Shown: positions 1 to 9,084 of the stretch, piece by piece | Position numbering within the stretch: position 1 is the first letter of the stretch | Layout of the letters: each line of letters starts with the position of its first letter | Assembly: GCA_025998575.1 (NCBI GenBank) | Contig: BNWD01000002.1 | Span: 1-27,348 of the forward strand | Source: Alphaproteobacteria bacterium | Lineage (GTDB): Bacteria > Pseudomonadota > Alphaproteobacteria > RUG11792 | Reading direction: 5' to 3' | DNA length: 27,348 nucleotides | Made by a program: the position numbers and the translations under genes | Notes under the pieces: model-generated | The model's database searches: none | What the model was told of the DNA's origin: nothing | The model's input: only the letters and a program-made list of their open reading frames with translations

Positions 1-979
1 AAAAGAGTTGCAGTGAATATTTAACTATAATTTTTAAGTGAAGAAAAATTTCACACAATATGTTGTTAAGTGCGTGTTGTATTTTTCTAGATTAACAAAA
101 TTTCTAATTAATGTAATAAAGAATAAGAACTTGATATGTTGCTGGAGTGCTTTCTTAGATTTTGCTAAACATATAAATTATATTGCAAATTGCAATAAAT
201 TGAATATTGCTAAATATAATTTTCACCTTAATATTGAAGCTAGATCTTCATTTGATATAAAATTATTGAGGCCAATATTTCAAAAATATATAAATAATAA
301 TTTTTGTTATGGTGCGCCAGAAACCGTCTTATTCTAAAAAAGCTGGCGAGTCTATTAAACATGAGTTTGCTACTATTATATGGAGCTAACTGTGACTGAT
401 ACAGATTGCAAATTATTAATAATAAACTTATTCAAGAGCCTTCGAAGATTTACAGGTAAAAAAACGCTGAATGCTTACTCTATATGCATGTGATTCAGGC
501 AGATAATTCTCTGTGACTGGTTTTTAAGAAAAATTATTAATTACATTCACAATTTATTGTATGTCATTTTTACTGTAATTATTAATATATGTCAATTTTG
601 GAGATCTTGGTGAATTTGGAATTAATAAACTATATAAAACAAGTAGTCCGGATTACAAAAATATTCGTTAATTAGTTAATATTGGCATGAGTGCAATAAC
701 GAACCATTAAAAACGATTTTGCAAATTTTATAAATCCTTATTACAATAGCTATCTTAATATAAACGAATTTGTTGTTGGTTTAATATGGAATTGTTTATA
801 TATAGAAAGATAATATATTGATTTTCCGTTTTGAATTTAGGTCTAAAGAATTCCGTGAACTATATGCACATTAAAGACAATTTAAATATAAGTTCTCATT
901 CTAAAATTAGTAATTATGCGAAGAAAATTTGCACGAAGGCTATTATTTCGAGATGATATAGAAAATTAGCTGTTTCCTC
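1..979. other. AT-rich gap, no supported gene
   Basis: Nearly 1 kb before the mtaB promoter. It contains a GTG-started open frame of 99 codons (38-337) with no Shine-Dalgarno and a composition rich in Asn, Ile, Lys and Phe, as expected from random AT-rich DNA. A short somewhat GC-richer stretch at about 308-392 reads MVRQKPSYSKKAGESIKHE and then stops after 26 codons. I recognise neither. The segment is probably decayed coding DNA. Confidence 0.5.
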
Positions 980-1008
980 TTGAAAATAATTTAAATATAG
1001 TTTATTAT
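980..1008 (+). promoter_or_regulatory. sigma70-like promoter of mtaB
   Basis: TTGAAA at 980-985, a 17-base spacer, and TATTAT at 1003-1008. Transcription would begin about 7 bases later, which leaves only a very short leader before the ATG at 1025. Confidence 0.55.
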
Positions 1009-1024
1009 TTTAATATTAAGCAAG

Positions 1025-2275
1025 ATGTTGCAAGTTAAAATGATGCTTAAAAAAAACGAAAGCAGTGTTAAAACGATTACGCTTGGTTGTCGTTTCAATT
1101 TCTATGAGTCTGAGATGGCGAAGGCTGCTGTGCAAAAGATGGGCGTGGATGGCGATGTAGTTTTTATAAACACGTGTTCTGTGACTCATGAGGCTGAGCG
1201 ACAGTCGAAGCAAGCTGTAAGGCGAGCCATAAGAGAAAATGCAAGCGCAAAAATAATAGTTTCAGGGTGCGCAGTAAAGACCTCTTTCGATTATTTCAGC
1301 AATCTGGATGGCGTTTTCAAGGTTATGACAAATGATGAAAAGGATAGTCTAAATAATGTTGGCATTGTAAAAGATCATAATCAATTTTTTGAAAATAGAG
1401 CGCGTGCGTTTATTCAAATTCAAAATGGCTGCGATCATTTTTGCTCTTATTGTATAGTCCCAATCGCGCGCGGAAAGTCCAGAAGCCTTCCGCTAGAACG
1501 GATCTTGGATACTGTCGAACTTTTCGATAAAAGTGGGTTCAAAGAGTTAGTTTTGTCAGGCATAGACATAACATCTTATGGTAAGGATTTGGCAGATAAA
1601 ATCGAGCTAGCGGATGTTATAAAGGCAATCTTGGAGAGCTATCCGAGCCAAAAACGAATTAGAATCTCATCGCTGGATCCGCACAGCATTTCTCCTGCGT
1701 TGTTCGAATTGTTCGCAGATGAAAATAGGATAATGCCTCATTTTCATTTGAGCGCGCAGTCTGGAGATAATTCGGTTTTAACTGCTATGCGACGGAGGCA
1801 CAATAGAGAGAGCGTCATCAAATTTTGCTCCAAATTAAGAGCAAAAAGAAGCGACGTAGTTTTCGGCTGCGACTTCATTGCAGGCTTTCCGACAGAAACT
1901 GACGAGATGTTTTTAAACACAGTGAAGCTGATCGACGATGCCGGCATTTCCATGCTACACGTATTTCCTTTTTCGCCGAGAAGCGGAACGCTGGCTGCAC
2001 AAATGATTCAGTTGCCAAAAGACGTTGTGCTGAACAGAGCTAAAATCTTAAGAGAAAAAGCACAGCAGGCAAAACTAAAACTTTTCCACAATATGCAGGG
2101 GAAAATAGTCTCTGGTATTATCGAAAAATGCGAAAACGGAATATCATACGGTAAAACCGACTCATTCATCTCATTCTCTATAAAAAAACCACTCTCTACC
2201 AATGAAATCGCCTCCAATATGTTGATTACTGGGTATACGGAGAATGAACTGGTTCTGTGGTCAGATGTGCCTTGA
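1025..2275 (+). CDS. mtaB: tRNA t6A37 methylthiotransferase MtaB
   Basis: Radical-SAM methylthiotransferase that converts t6A to ms2t6A at position 37 of ANN-decoding tRNAs, in the cytoplasm. The N-terminal UPF0004 domain opens with TLGCRFNFYESE, close to the MtaB signature, and carries the three cluster cysteines C22, C51 and C82. The radical-SAM motif is NGCDHFCSYC (C136, C140, C143). A short TRAM-like tail closes the protein at 416 residues, a normal length. TLGCR.N.YESE separates it from MiaB, which has a different N-terminal signature. I chose ATG 1025 because it gives the longest frame. ATGs at 1040 and 1043 are alternatives, and no start has a convincing Shine-Dalgarno. The gene stands alone with its own promoter and no clear terminator. 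Confidence 0.93.
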   Translation: MLQVKMMLKKNESSVKTITLGCRFNFYESEMAKAAVQKMGVDGDVVFINTCSVTHEAERQSKQAVRRAIRENASAKIIVSGCAVKTSFDYFSNLDGVFKVMTNDEKDSLNNVGIVKDHNQFFENRARAFIQIQNGCDHFCSYCIVPIARGKSRSLPLERILDTVELFDKSGFKELVLSGIDITSYGKDLADKIELADVIKAILESYPSQKRIRISSLDPHSISPALFELFADENRIMPHFHLSAQSGDNSVLTAMRRRHNRESVIKFCSKLRAKRSDVVFGCDFIAGFPTETDEMFLNTVKLIDDAGISMLHVFPFSPRSGTLAAQMIQLPKDVVLNRAKILREKAQQAKLKLFHNMQGKIVSGIIEKCENGISYGKTDSFISFSIKKPLSTNEIASNMLITGYTENELVLWSDVP

Positions 2276-3655
2276 AAATCCTATATAGTTTAAAGATTTA
2301 GTTTTAAATTCGCAATTTGCCGAAACGCCTCAAATTAGGTTGTTTAATAAAGCTGTGGAAAAGAAAATAAAGTTGGCACTATTCAACGATACTCCAATGA
2401 ATCTAAAATCTTCTTTGTAATATGAATTTATCATTATTGCTCAATTTACAACTTAATAAACTGAAATATTCTTGTCTTGATAAAAGAATAGCCCCAAAAT
2501 ATTGCAACCATCTAGAATTACTTACTACTTCGCATTTGGTTTTATGAAAAGATTTGGGTAATTGTTGAATTAACAAACTTTAGCACTCCAACATTTTTGA
2601 ATAGAGAAAATTGAAGAAACGCAAATACATAGGGATTGCCCCGCAACTACGGTTTTGATAACCCCGCTCATGTGCAAACGAGAGAGTTTAAAATAAAGAA
2701 GAGCTTTCTATGTATTGTGCTTGATTTTACGCATATTTTCTTATATCAAGATATTCTCTCTCTATTGCAAATATTATGTTTTTTCAGGCTTGTTCTATAG
2801 CTCAGCAAACATTTATCTTCTATATTTTGGTAGTTCATACAAAATGATACCTAATCCTAAAAGTATACATTATAATATTTTCAAAACATTAAAAACAAAA
2901 AAGCAGAATATCTAAAGAATATGACAAATATATTAAATAGCTTTTGGAAATAAAAGGTGATAATATCTTGAGCTCATAAAAATTCTTCTATTAAAGTAAC
3001 ATTTATTCGATAGGCAAAATATTTGCTGCATTGAATTATAAAATTAATTCTGTAAAATTGGATAATATTTTCCTGTGTGAATTAATTAATAATAGATAGC
3101 GATAGTTTGCCCTGAATATAAAAATGCCAGGTCAGCAAATAAAAAGCTCTTACAATTATTATAGAGACTAGAGATTTTATAAAATCTCTCTATGGAGCAT
3201 AGTTATTTATCATAAAACACTATTGGAAAAATAAAAACAAGTCATCGGTGATAAATTTTCGAATATTAATGATTAAAACTTTATCATTTTGAGCTTAGTT
3301 ATAAAGCAGAAACGATTTATGTGATGGTGAAACTCAGTAATTTTTATGTTTTTTCGATAAAAATTCCTACAATACTCATTGCTCTGAGAAATTATATGTG
3401 AATTCTGTTAATCTTCAACACACTTAATTTAGTGCAATATTTTCAGATGCTAAATTTGAGTGGATTTTGTACGCAAGCTTCGCACGGAACTAATTCATCT
3501 GGCCCGTAACAATGAAACACTGATTACACATCTTGTTATTGAATTTTATCTACAAGCAATGCCGTTGCTGCTATTCTATCCAGTATCTAAACGTATGCTT
3601 ACAATACCTATAAACCACTCATATATCGACATAGTTTTAAAACAAGAAGAATCTC
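2276..3655. other. AT-rich gap with gene debris
   Basis: About 1.4 kb without a gene I can support. A stretch on the minus strand near 2560-2671 (reading from MSGVIKTVVAGQSL) and a plus-strand open frame at 2715-2915 have weak coding character only. A possible fourth-class trace of the IS1-like family lies at about 3190-3260 (plus), where a broken frame ends KQVIGDKFSN, similar to the LLGDKFN tail of the better copies. An open frame at 3460-3696 has no start signal and no recognised motif. Confidence 0.4.
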
Positions 3656-4350
3656 CTATGTATTATCCATCTCTTGTAATTGATTTTTCTCATTAACAGG
3701 TGGATACTCAATGTTAATATTCATTCCTTCGAAGTCTATTTGAGAGTTCGAGACTAATTCCTCAGGATCAACACGTAGTAATCTCGCTATCTTCTTTCGC
3801 GGGGTAGTACTCAAACCTCCCTTCGAATCAATATCTGTTAGATATAATTTCCTCCAGGTTTTAGCATCCTTACGAGAGCGGCATATAATTCATTTCGTGC
3901 GATATATTTTGCGGTTTGTTATAACCAATTAAACAAGGTAGCATTAGAGGCGTGGGAAATATATACAGGAAAACACTCAGAATTGAAATCAGCTATAACG
4001 TTTATGAAACCGTTTCTACAGGCATCGACACCCTCATAACCTTCTGTTTTATAAAACGAAAAACGATTCTTATTCTCTGCAATCTTACCATACTAAGCTA
4101 TTTCATATCCAAATGTTTCAAGCCAGGAAACATGAAAAACATCTTCCTTATTGAGCTTTAATTCCGCAAATGCTTCGCTGTATAGTCCATTTTCAAATTC
4201 CTTAGCAGTATTATCAAGCTTCATAACGTTGCCAGAGACATATTTCACCTCATATTCTGCTATAAAAGACCCTAATCTCAAAACACTATAAACAAAGCAG
4301 GGTTGTGCCGCACTCAACATAACTGCCGTTATTAATATTTTTTTAAACAT
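3656..4350 (-). pseudogene. broken secreted-protein gene, possible methyltransferase-like C-terminus
   Basis: The start is convincing. GGAGG lies 4-5 bases before ATG 4350, and the product begins MFKKILITAVMLSAAQPCF, a signal peptide. Reading runs in one frame to a TAG at 4093-4095, continues in the same frame with clear coding character to a TAA at 3919-3921, and then to a one-base deletion near 3843-3848. After that the next frame continues as LYLTDIDSKGGLSTTPRKK and ends at TAG 3656-3658. The segment around the frameshift reads ALVRMLKPGGN-LYLTDID, like the late motif of class I SAM-dependent methyltransferases. However, no motif I is visible, so the family is uncertain. The restored protein would be about 230 residues. 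Three separate lesions argue for a pseudogene rather than recoding. The intact promoter and start suggest fairly recent loss. Confidence 0.7.
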
Positions 4351-4387
4351 AAAACCTCCAAAATTATAAAACCCTCTCCACTCCATT

Positions 4388-4416
4388 ATTATATTTATAA
4401 AAAATTAACTTTTTAA
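4388..4416 (-). promoter_or_regulatory. promoter of the broken secreted-protein gene
   Basis: On the minus strand, a perfect TATAAT (4393-4388) is preceded by TTAAAA at a 17-base spacing. It lies about 40 bases upstream of ATG 4350, so the decayed gene may still be transcribed. Confidence 0.4.
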
Positions 4417-4418
4417 AT

Positions 4419-4841
4419 TTAGAAGGAGCTAATTCTGAGAATAGAAAGTTCTAGCAGTCTTTTCAACGAATCCACATCTACTACTACCTCAAACGCACAA
4501 AACGACAGAGCCGGTTCCTGTCACCAGTAGTCCATATTCTAGCAATATACTCTTTTTTTGAATATAAGTATAAAGCTCATTAAGTCATTGCCGTTCTACA
4601 AAATATATTTCATTCAAGGCGCAGAGTCATCGCAATACTTCTTTCTTATCACGTATATTACACTATTATCTACAAAGCTTTGTGTATTATTACAATCCTT
4701 ACTACTCCATTTCTATATTCAATTCCTTACGCTGTCCTTTTTTAAATTATCACTCTGACAATATTTACACATACCAATACCAACCCCTATTTCAAACATT
4801 TTTCTATATTCTACATCTATCCGTAGCTAGTTGGCAATCTC
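4419..4841 (-). mobile_element. IS1-like insertion sequence remnant, copy A
   Basis: The best-preserved copy of a family found several times here. The upstream terminus is at 4841-4821, seen on the plus strand as CCGTAGCTAGTTGGCAAT. ATG 4772 opens an InsA-like zinc-ribbon frame MCKYCQSDNLKKDSVRN, then (past two stops) KW.SKDC and SFVDN, as in IS1-type InsA proteins with CxxC...C. It continues through NGNDLMSFILIFKKR, which matches the EGNGFR.IA.I helix-turn-helix region. After a frame change it reads LSFCAFEVVVDVDSLKRLL, the InsB DDE-domain segment beginning with AFEV. It stops at 4419 without the catalytic C-terminal part. There are at least four stops, so it is inactive. What is seen is the motif order and homology to the other copies. 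The IS1 assignment is by recalled family resemblance. Confidence 0.68.
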
Positions 4842-5085
4842 TCTTCAAATGGTTTCGTTATATCAAACATAAATCTTAAAACTTATTCCAAATCATCTGG
4901 AGAAATGGTGGCGTTCTACTTACTGTTGCAATTCAAAAATATTTACTTTCGTAAACATTCCAATGCTGTTTATGAGAAAGAATCTTACTAGAAAGTTCTT
5001 CTAACTTACAATGTATTTTTAATCCGCAAAGTGGCAGATTAATGTGATATTTTGCTTTTTTCAACTCTAAGTAAGCAATTTATCG
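4842..5085 (-). pseudogene. gene fragment cut by the IS1-like element
   Basis: Directly outside the terminus of IS copy A, the minus strand has strong coding character broken by two frame changes and stops. It reads AKYHINLPLCGLKIHCKLEE, then LSSKILSHKQHWNVYESKYF, then NATISPDDLE and VLRFMFDITKPFEE up to the IS end. I do not recognise the protein. The reading stops at the IS terminus, which suggests that insertion disrupted it. No continuation is evident on the far side of the element. Confidence 0.45.
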
Positions 5086-5089
5086 TTAC

Positions 5090-5383
5090 TTAAACTTTCA
5101 GTCGATTCAGGGCAACTATCAAACAAACTATACCATCTTTGCATTGGTTGGCAATAAAAGAACTTAGCGATTTTTCTGGAATTTGATTTCCATTTTGTTT
5201 TTTAAATAATAACGAAAAAAAATGTACCAAGAGAATTTGCGTTTTGTTCTCCAAATCAATATAATAAAAGTTATCAATAACAGTTATAGATTTACTGACT
5301 TTCTCAGCGCATATCCAAGAGTCATTCAAGAATACAAAGCACGATAAAATACATAAAATCTTAACTATATTTCCCCTTTTCAT
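5090..5383 (-). CDS. small secreted protein of unknown function
   Basis: This encodes 97 residues, starting at ATG 5383. The N-terminus MKRGNIVKILCILSCFVF is a typical signal peptide, with a likely cleavage after WICA near residue 26. The mature part of about 70 residues is Lys/Asn/Ile-rich, contains one hydrophobic stretch (ILLVHFFSLLF) and two cysteines outside the signal (four in total with the signal region), and matches no family I know. A perfect TATAAT promoter lies 35 bases upstream and a weak purine-rich site (AGAGA) precedes the start. The gene lies between decayed sequence and divergent acs. It could also be the 5' remnant of a longer secreted gene, since decayed sequence follows its stop. 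Confidence 0.5.
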   Translation of the reverse strand: MKRGNIVKILCILSCFVFLNDSWICAEKVSKSITVIDNFYYIDLENKTQILLVHFFSLLFKKQNGNQIPEKSLSSFIANQCKDGIVCLIVALNRLKV

Positions 5384-5417
5384 CGCAACATCTCTCTTAA
5401 ATTAATAAAGTACAGAC

Positions 5418-5445
5418 ATTATACTTTAAAACAAGCCGAGGTTAA
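5418..5445 (-). promoter_or_regulatory. promoter of the small secreted protein gene
   Basis: On the minus strand, TTAACC (5445-5440), a 16-base spacer and a perfect TATAAT (5423-5418). The predicted transcript starts near 5411 and leaves a leader of about 27 bases before ATG 5383. Confidence 0.5.
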
Positions 5446-5485
5446 TGAGGAAAGGGGCTGTTTCGCAAAAATACGGTTTGCAAAG

Positions 5486-5514
5486 TTGGGAAATTTTGGT
5501 ACGATTCATAATAT
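5486..5514 (+). promoter_or_regulatory. possible promoter of acs
   Basis: TTGGGA at 5486-5491, a 17-base spacer, and TAATAT at 5509-5514 (or CATAAT at 5507-5512). It lies just upstream of the GTG start at 5538. The -10 match is weaker than in the other promoters listed. Confidence 0.35.
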
Positions 5515-5537
5515 ATCTTTATTCTATTTAGATCTTT

Positions 5538-7406
5538 GTGTTATTTGGGCATGAGTTAGCTTGGAAAGAGCAAGATATTTATGATGAAATCTATGAAAAT
5601 TCTATACAAAATTTTAATGAATTTTGGGCATTCCATTCTAAAGACATAGCATTTTCTCGGCAGCCATCAAGCATCTTTGACAAAGCTACTGGGAAATGGC
5701 TTTCTGGAGCAGCTGGAAACATTTGCTATAATTGCGTTGATAAACATGCCATTGCCACTCCCAAAAAGCCTGCTATAATTTGGCATGGCGATTTGCCGGG
5801 AGAGAGAGAGCTTGTCACGTATTCTGAACTTTTGAATAAAATTTGCAGCATATCTTCTATTTTGCGCTTGAGCGGCATAAAAAAAGGCGATGTAGTGGCT
5901 ATTTACATGCCGATGGTCCCGGATGCTATTGCTGCGATGCTTGCCTGCGCAAGGATAGGTGCTATTCACCTGACAATATTCGCTGGATTTTCGCCAAGCG
6001 CTCTTGCATATAGAATAGAAATGTCTAACGCAAAGATTTTGTTAACCTACAAGAAGGCGTCAAGATCTGGCAAAACGATCGATTTGCTCGGAAATTGCCA
6101 GAAAGCGCTATCTGAAATCAAAGGAAAAACGCCAAAAATTTTAGTCTTGGACGATGAAGATATTTATTTAAACGTTTCTATAAATAGAGACGTAGTCGAG
6201 TGTGATAGCGATGACAATCTGTTCATTTTATATACTTCAGGCTCGTCTGGCAAACCGAAGGGAATCATCCATTCTGGGCTTCCTTTTTTGCTTTATGCTG
6301 CCACGACTTTCAAATTTATTTTCGACGCAAAGTCTGATGATGTATACTTTTGCACGTCCGATATCGGCTGGATAACTGGTCACAGCTATATTGCATATGC
6401 ACCTCTTTTTCAAGGCCTAAGTATCGTCATATTCGAGGGAAATCCGACGTATCCTTCGCCTGATAGATATTGGGATATCATTGAAAACGAGTCTGTTACG
6501 CTGTTTTATACATCTCCTACTGCGCTTCGAACATTGCAAGCATTTGATGAAAATTATATTAAAAGTCGTGATTTATCTAGCCTGCGAATTTTGGGAAGCG
6601 TTGGAGAGCCTATCGACGAAAAAACTTGGAATTGGTTTTTTGAGGCAGTTGGAAAAAGACGTTGCCCAATAGTGGATACATGGTGGCAGACTGAAACCGG
6701 AGGCATCATTTTAGCCCCTCTGTTGGATTTGAAGCGCCAAAAACCATGCGTTGTCGGAAAGCCATTTTTCGGCATTGCCCCAAAAATAATCGACGCAAAA
6801 GACGAATTTTCGTTGGGAAGACTAACAATAACCAACAAATGGCCAGGAATGTGCAGTTCTATATTGTATGAGTGCCCTGAGGATATTGGGGCATGCGTGA
6901 ATATTTTTAATAAAAATTATTTAAAAGACGGGCTATTTTTGACTGGTGATGGTGCATTTTATGACACTGACTTCGATATAAAAGTCACAGGCCGCCTGGA
7001 CGACGTCTTGAATATTTCTGGACACAGGCTGAGCTCTGCCGAGTTCGAAGACGCTATAAACAAGGTCCGCGGCGTTAAAGAATGCGCGATCGTTCCTGTC
7101 GCACACGAAATAAAAGGACAGGCGGCATTTGCATACGTCGTGAAATCAGACAACGTTTCGGATGAAGAGCTGAGAAACGAGATCGCAAGCGCGCTGCGCA
7201 GCGGCATTGGGCCAATCGCTCGCCCAGATTTCATAGCGTTCGTCCATGACTTACCGAAAACCAGATCCGGCAAAATCCTTAGATATCTGTTGAAAGACAT
7301 CGCCGCCAACAAACAATGCACAATCAAAGACCTATCATCACTCTGCAACAAAGAATCCATCGATAATATTATGGCCGAAACTAGACGATGCTTGAATGGA
7401 ATTTAG
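5538..7406 (+). CDS. acs: acetyl-CoA synthetase (AMP-forming)
   Basis: Activates acetate with ATP to acetyl-AMP and then acetyl-CoA, in the cytoplasm. The 622-residue protein is slightly shorter than the usual 640-660. The ATP-binding loop YTSGSSGKPKG lies near residue 230. DIGWITGHSYIAYAPL and TWWQTETGG (near 380) match the acetate-type subfamily, with the tryptophan that restricts the acyl pocket. The hinge is GRLDDVLNISGHRLS. The C-terminal PKTRSGKILR (573-582) carries the catalytic lysine K579, the residue acetylated in regulated Acs enzymes. The start is GTG, because no in-frame ATG precedes conserved sequence, and the Shine-Dalgarno is poor. The gene stands alone. Propionyl-CoA synthetase is a less likely alternative. 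Confidence 0.92.
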   Translation: MLFGHELAWKEQDIYDEIYENSIQNFNEFWAFHSKDIAFSRQPSSIFDKATGKWLSGAAGNICYNCVDKHAIATPKKPAIIWHGDLPGERELVTYSELLNKICSISSILRLSGIKKGDVVAIYMPMVPDAIAAMLACARIGAIHLTIFAGFSPSALAYRIEMSNAKILLTYKKASRSGKTIDLLGNCQKALSEIKGKTPKILVLDDEDIYLNVSINRDVVECDSDDNLFILYTSGSSGKPKGIIHSGLPFLLYAATTFKFIFDAKSDDVYFCTSDIGWITGHSYIAYAPLFQGLSIVIFEGNPTYPSPDRYWDIIENESVTLFYTSPTALRTLQAFDENYIKSRDLSSLRILGSVGEPIDEKTWNWFFEAVGKRRCPIVDTWWQTETGGIILAPLLDLKRQKPCVVGKPFFGIAPKIIDAKDEFSLGRLTITNKWPGMCSSILYECPEDIGACVNIFNKNYLKDGLFLTGDGAFYDTDFDIKVTGRLDDVLNISGHRLSSAEFEDAINKVRGVKECAIVPVAHEIKGQAAFAYVVKSDNVSDEELRNEIASALRSGIGPIARPDFIAFVHDLPKTRSGKILRYLLKDIAANKQCTIKDLSSLCNKESIDNIMAETRRCLNGI

Positions 7407-7787
7407 GATTTTTTATTGAAATATACTTAAAATCTAAAAGGCAAATTACTGCAGATGATTTTTATGATATAGTAATGCTATTATCGTGAATATTTATTCC
7501 CAGTATTGTCAAAGAATTATTACAATTCTTCTGATTTGTTTACAGGCAATATGAAATCATAGCTATATCATTTTATTTTGAGCTGTATTTTATTCGACTA
7601 CCTAAAAATTACTCTAGTTTAAATACCATTGTTTGCGCTATAGATAAAAGCCTAGACTAATAAGCATTAATAATTGATATAAATTTTTCTTAAGAATTAA
7701 AAACATCTCTCAAAACAAAATTCTGCAAATGTGAATGTAGCGAGATGATGCTAAAATTCTGTTATAGGCGTCAATAATGAAATTTTT
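7407..7787. other. AT-rich gap between acs and trmD
   Basis: About 380 bases with no coding frame, repeat or RNA that I can support. There is no intrinsic terminator after acs. A TTATAG near the trmD start could be part of a -10 element, but no -35 accompanies it. Confidence 0.5.
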
Positions 7788-8495
7788 ATGATTCTAGTAA
7801 CCGTAGTCACTATTTTTCCTGAGATGTTTCCAGGGGCGTTGGCGTTTAGTCTTTTGGGCGCTGGGCTTGGCAAATTTTGGCTGCTAAAAGTCATAGACAT
7901 CAGAGAGTTTGCAACAGACAAGCACAAAACCGTTGACGATCGTCCGTTTGGAGGAGGCGCAGGAATGGTTATGAAGGCAGATGTTGTCGACATTGCACTG
8001 AAAGCAGCGCTCAATTTCTATTCTCAACTGCCAAAAATAATATTCATGACGCCTCGAGGTCACGTTTTTTCGCAGAAAATAGCGAAAGAAATAATGGACG
8101 GCAATGATGCGGGAATAATCATTCTTTGCGGGCGATACGAGGGAATAGACCAGCGCGTCATTGATTTCTGGAAAAAACGCTATAATATGCGAGATGTGAG
8201 CATTGGAGACTACATTCTTTTTGGCGGAGAAATTCCAGCGATGGTTATTATCGATTCTTGCTTGCGCTTAATTCCAGGAATCATGAATAACACAGAATCA
8301 ACATCCAGCGAAAGTTTTTCCATCGACCTACTGGAATACCCTCAATACACTAAACCTAGGAGCTGGAATAGTGAAGATGTTCCAAGCATACTCCTCTCCG
8401 GCAACCACAAAGAAATCGCAGAGTGGCGCACCAAGAAAGCAGAAGAGATCACAAAAAATGTTCGTCCCGATCTATGGAAAAGCTACAAAAAATAG
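7788..8495 (+). CDS. trmD: tRNA (guanine37-N1)-methyltransferase TrmD
   Basis: SPOUT-class methyltransferase that makes m1G37 in tRNAs reading CNN codons and some others, preventing +1 frameshifts. Its 235 residues are a normal length. PFGGGAGMVMKADVV is the substrate loop. LCGRYEGIDQRV and VSIGDYILFGGEIPAM form the knotted SAM site. LEYPQYTKP and LLSGNHKEIAEWR are the C-terminal tRNA-binding signature. rplS lies downstream, as in the classical rpsP-rimM-trmD-rplS order, but the pair is separated by 165-204 bases that carry an rplS promoter, and rpsP and rimM are not upstream. Confidence 0.96.
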   Translation: MILVTVVTIFPEMFPGALAFSLLGAGLGKFWLLKVIDIREFATDKHKTVDDRPFGGGAGMVMKADVVDIALKAALNFYSQLPKIIFMTPRGHVFSQKIAKEIMDGNDAGIIILCGRYEGIDQRVIDFWKKRYNMRDVSIGDYILFGGEIPAMVIIDSCLRLIPGIMNNTESTSSESFSIDLLEYPQYTKPRSWNSEDVPSILLSGNHKEIAEWRTKKAEEITKNVRPDLWKSYKK

Positions 8496-8625
8496 CTCTT
8501 TATATTTTTATATATTGCCATAAAACACGCAAATACTAACCACTCTATAATTATGTTATCGCACATTTCTTTAGTTGTCAAGAATATTTTCAATAAAAAT
8601 GAATGCAGCCCGAATAAAAATTATG
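8496..8625. other. spacer between trmD and the rplS promoter
   Basis: AT-rich spacer that interrupts the ancestral trmD-rplS operon. No terminator hairpin with a U-run is visible. Confidence 0.4.
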
Positions 8626-8654
8626 TTGAAAATTCGATTTAAACGCGATACAAT
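8626..8654 (+). promoter_or_regulatory. promoter of the rplS-metG-gpsA-addB-tpiA run
   Basis: TTGAAA at 8626-8631, a 17-base spacer, and TACAAT at 8649-8654, each one mismatch or so from the sigma70 consensus. Transcription would begin near 8661 and give a leader of about 40 bases before the rplS ATG at 8700. Confidence 0.62.
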
Positions 8655-8699
8655 AAAAGTATGAGGGTCTCAATCGATTGGGTTTTGTGGAGAATTGCG

Positions 8700-9071
8700 A
8701 TGAATATTATTGAGAAAATTAATGAAGAACAAGTTGCGAAACTGGTGGCAGACAGGAAAATTCCGGATTTCAGAGCTGGCGACACAGTCAAAGTTTTGGT
8801 AAAAGTCGTTGAGGGGGCAAGGGAACGTATGCAAGCGTTTGATGGATTTGTTCTGGCAAAAAAGAATAGAAGTATAAATTCGTCTTTTAAGGTGCGCAAG
8901 ATTTCTAATGGCGTCGGTGTTGAACGTTTATTTCCTTTGTATTCTCCTAACATTCAAATAGATGTTATGAAACATGGCAAGGTTCGCAGAGCTAAACTAT
9001 ATTATCTCAGAACAAGACTTGGGAAGAGCGCTCGTATCGCAGAACGCCGCTTAAGTGTTGCAGCTGGTTGA
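8700..9071 (+). CDS. rplS: 50S ribosomal protein L19
   Basis: A protein of the large subunit near the 30S interface. From ATG 8700 it has 123 residues, a normal length. A GGAG sits 8 bases upstream, and the 13 extra codons from 8661 lie in the predicted leader. [50 protein letters not shown] and [15 protein letters not shown] are L19 signatures. It starts a tight gene run, with metG beginning 13 bases after its stop. Its stop region overlaps the N-terminal extension of the longest metG frame, which is why I use the later metG start. Confidence 0.95.
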   Translation: MNIIEKINEEQVAKLVADRKIPDFRAGDTVKVLVKVVEGARERMQAFDGFVLAKKNRSINSSFKVRKISNGVGVERLFPLYSPNIQIDVMKHGKVRRAKLYYLRTRLGKSARIAERRLSVAAG

Positions 9072-9084
9072 TTCTTGCTTACCG

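Noticed and set aside
38-337. 99-codon open frame from GTG
   Set aside because: No Shine-Dalgarno, no motif, and a composition expected from AT-rich noncoding DNA.
3460-3696. 78-codon open frame on the plus strand
   Set aside because: It has no ribosome site, lies partly antisense to the broken secreted-protein gene, and resembles nothing known.
4558-4879. Plus-strand open frames over the IS copy A region
   Set aside because: They are antisense to the transposase remnant and rich in Tyr, Phe and Ser from T-rich DNA.
4423-5085. A degenerate ispE (CDP-ME kinase) gene on the minus strand
   Set aside because: NGNDL and LLEYGLLVTGTGS looked like the IspE C-terminus. However, the same stretch contains CKYC..DN and AFEV segments and recurs several times with shared ends, which fits an IS1-like transposase much better.
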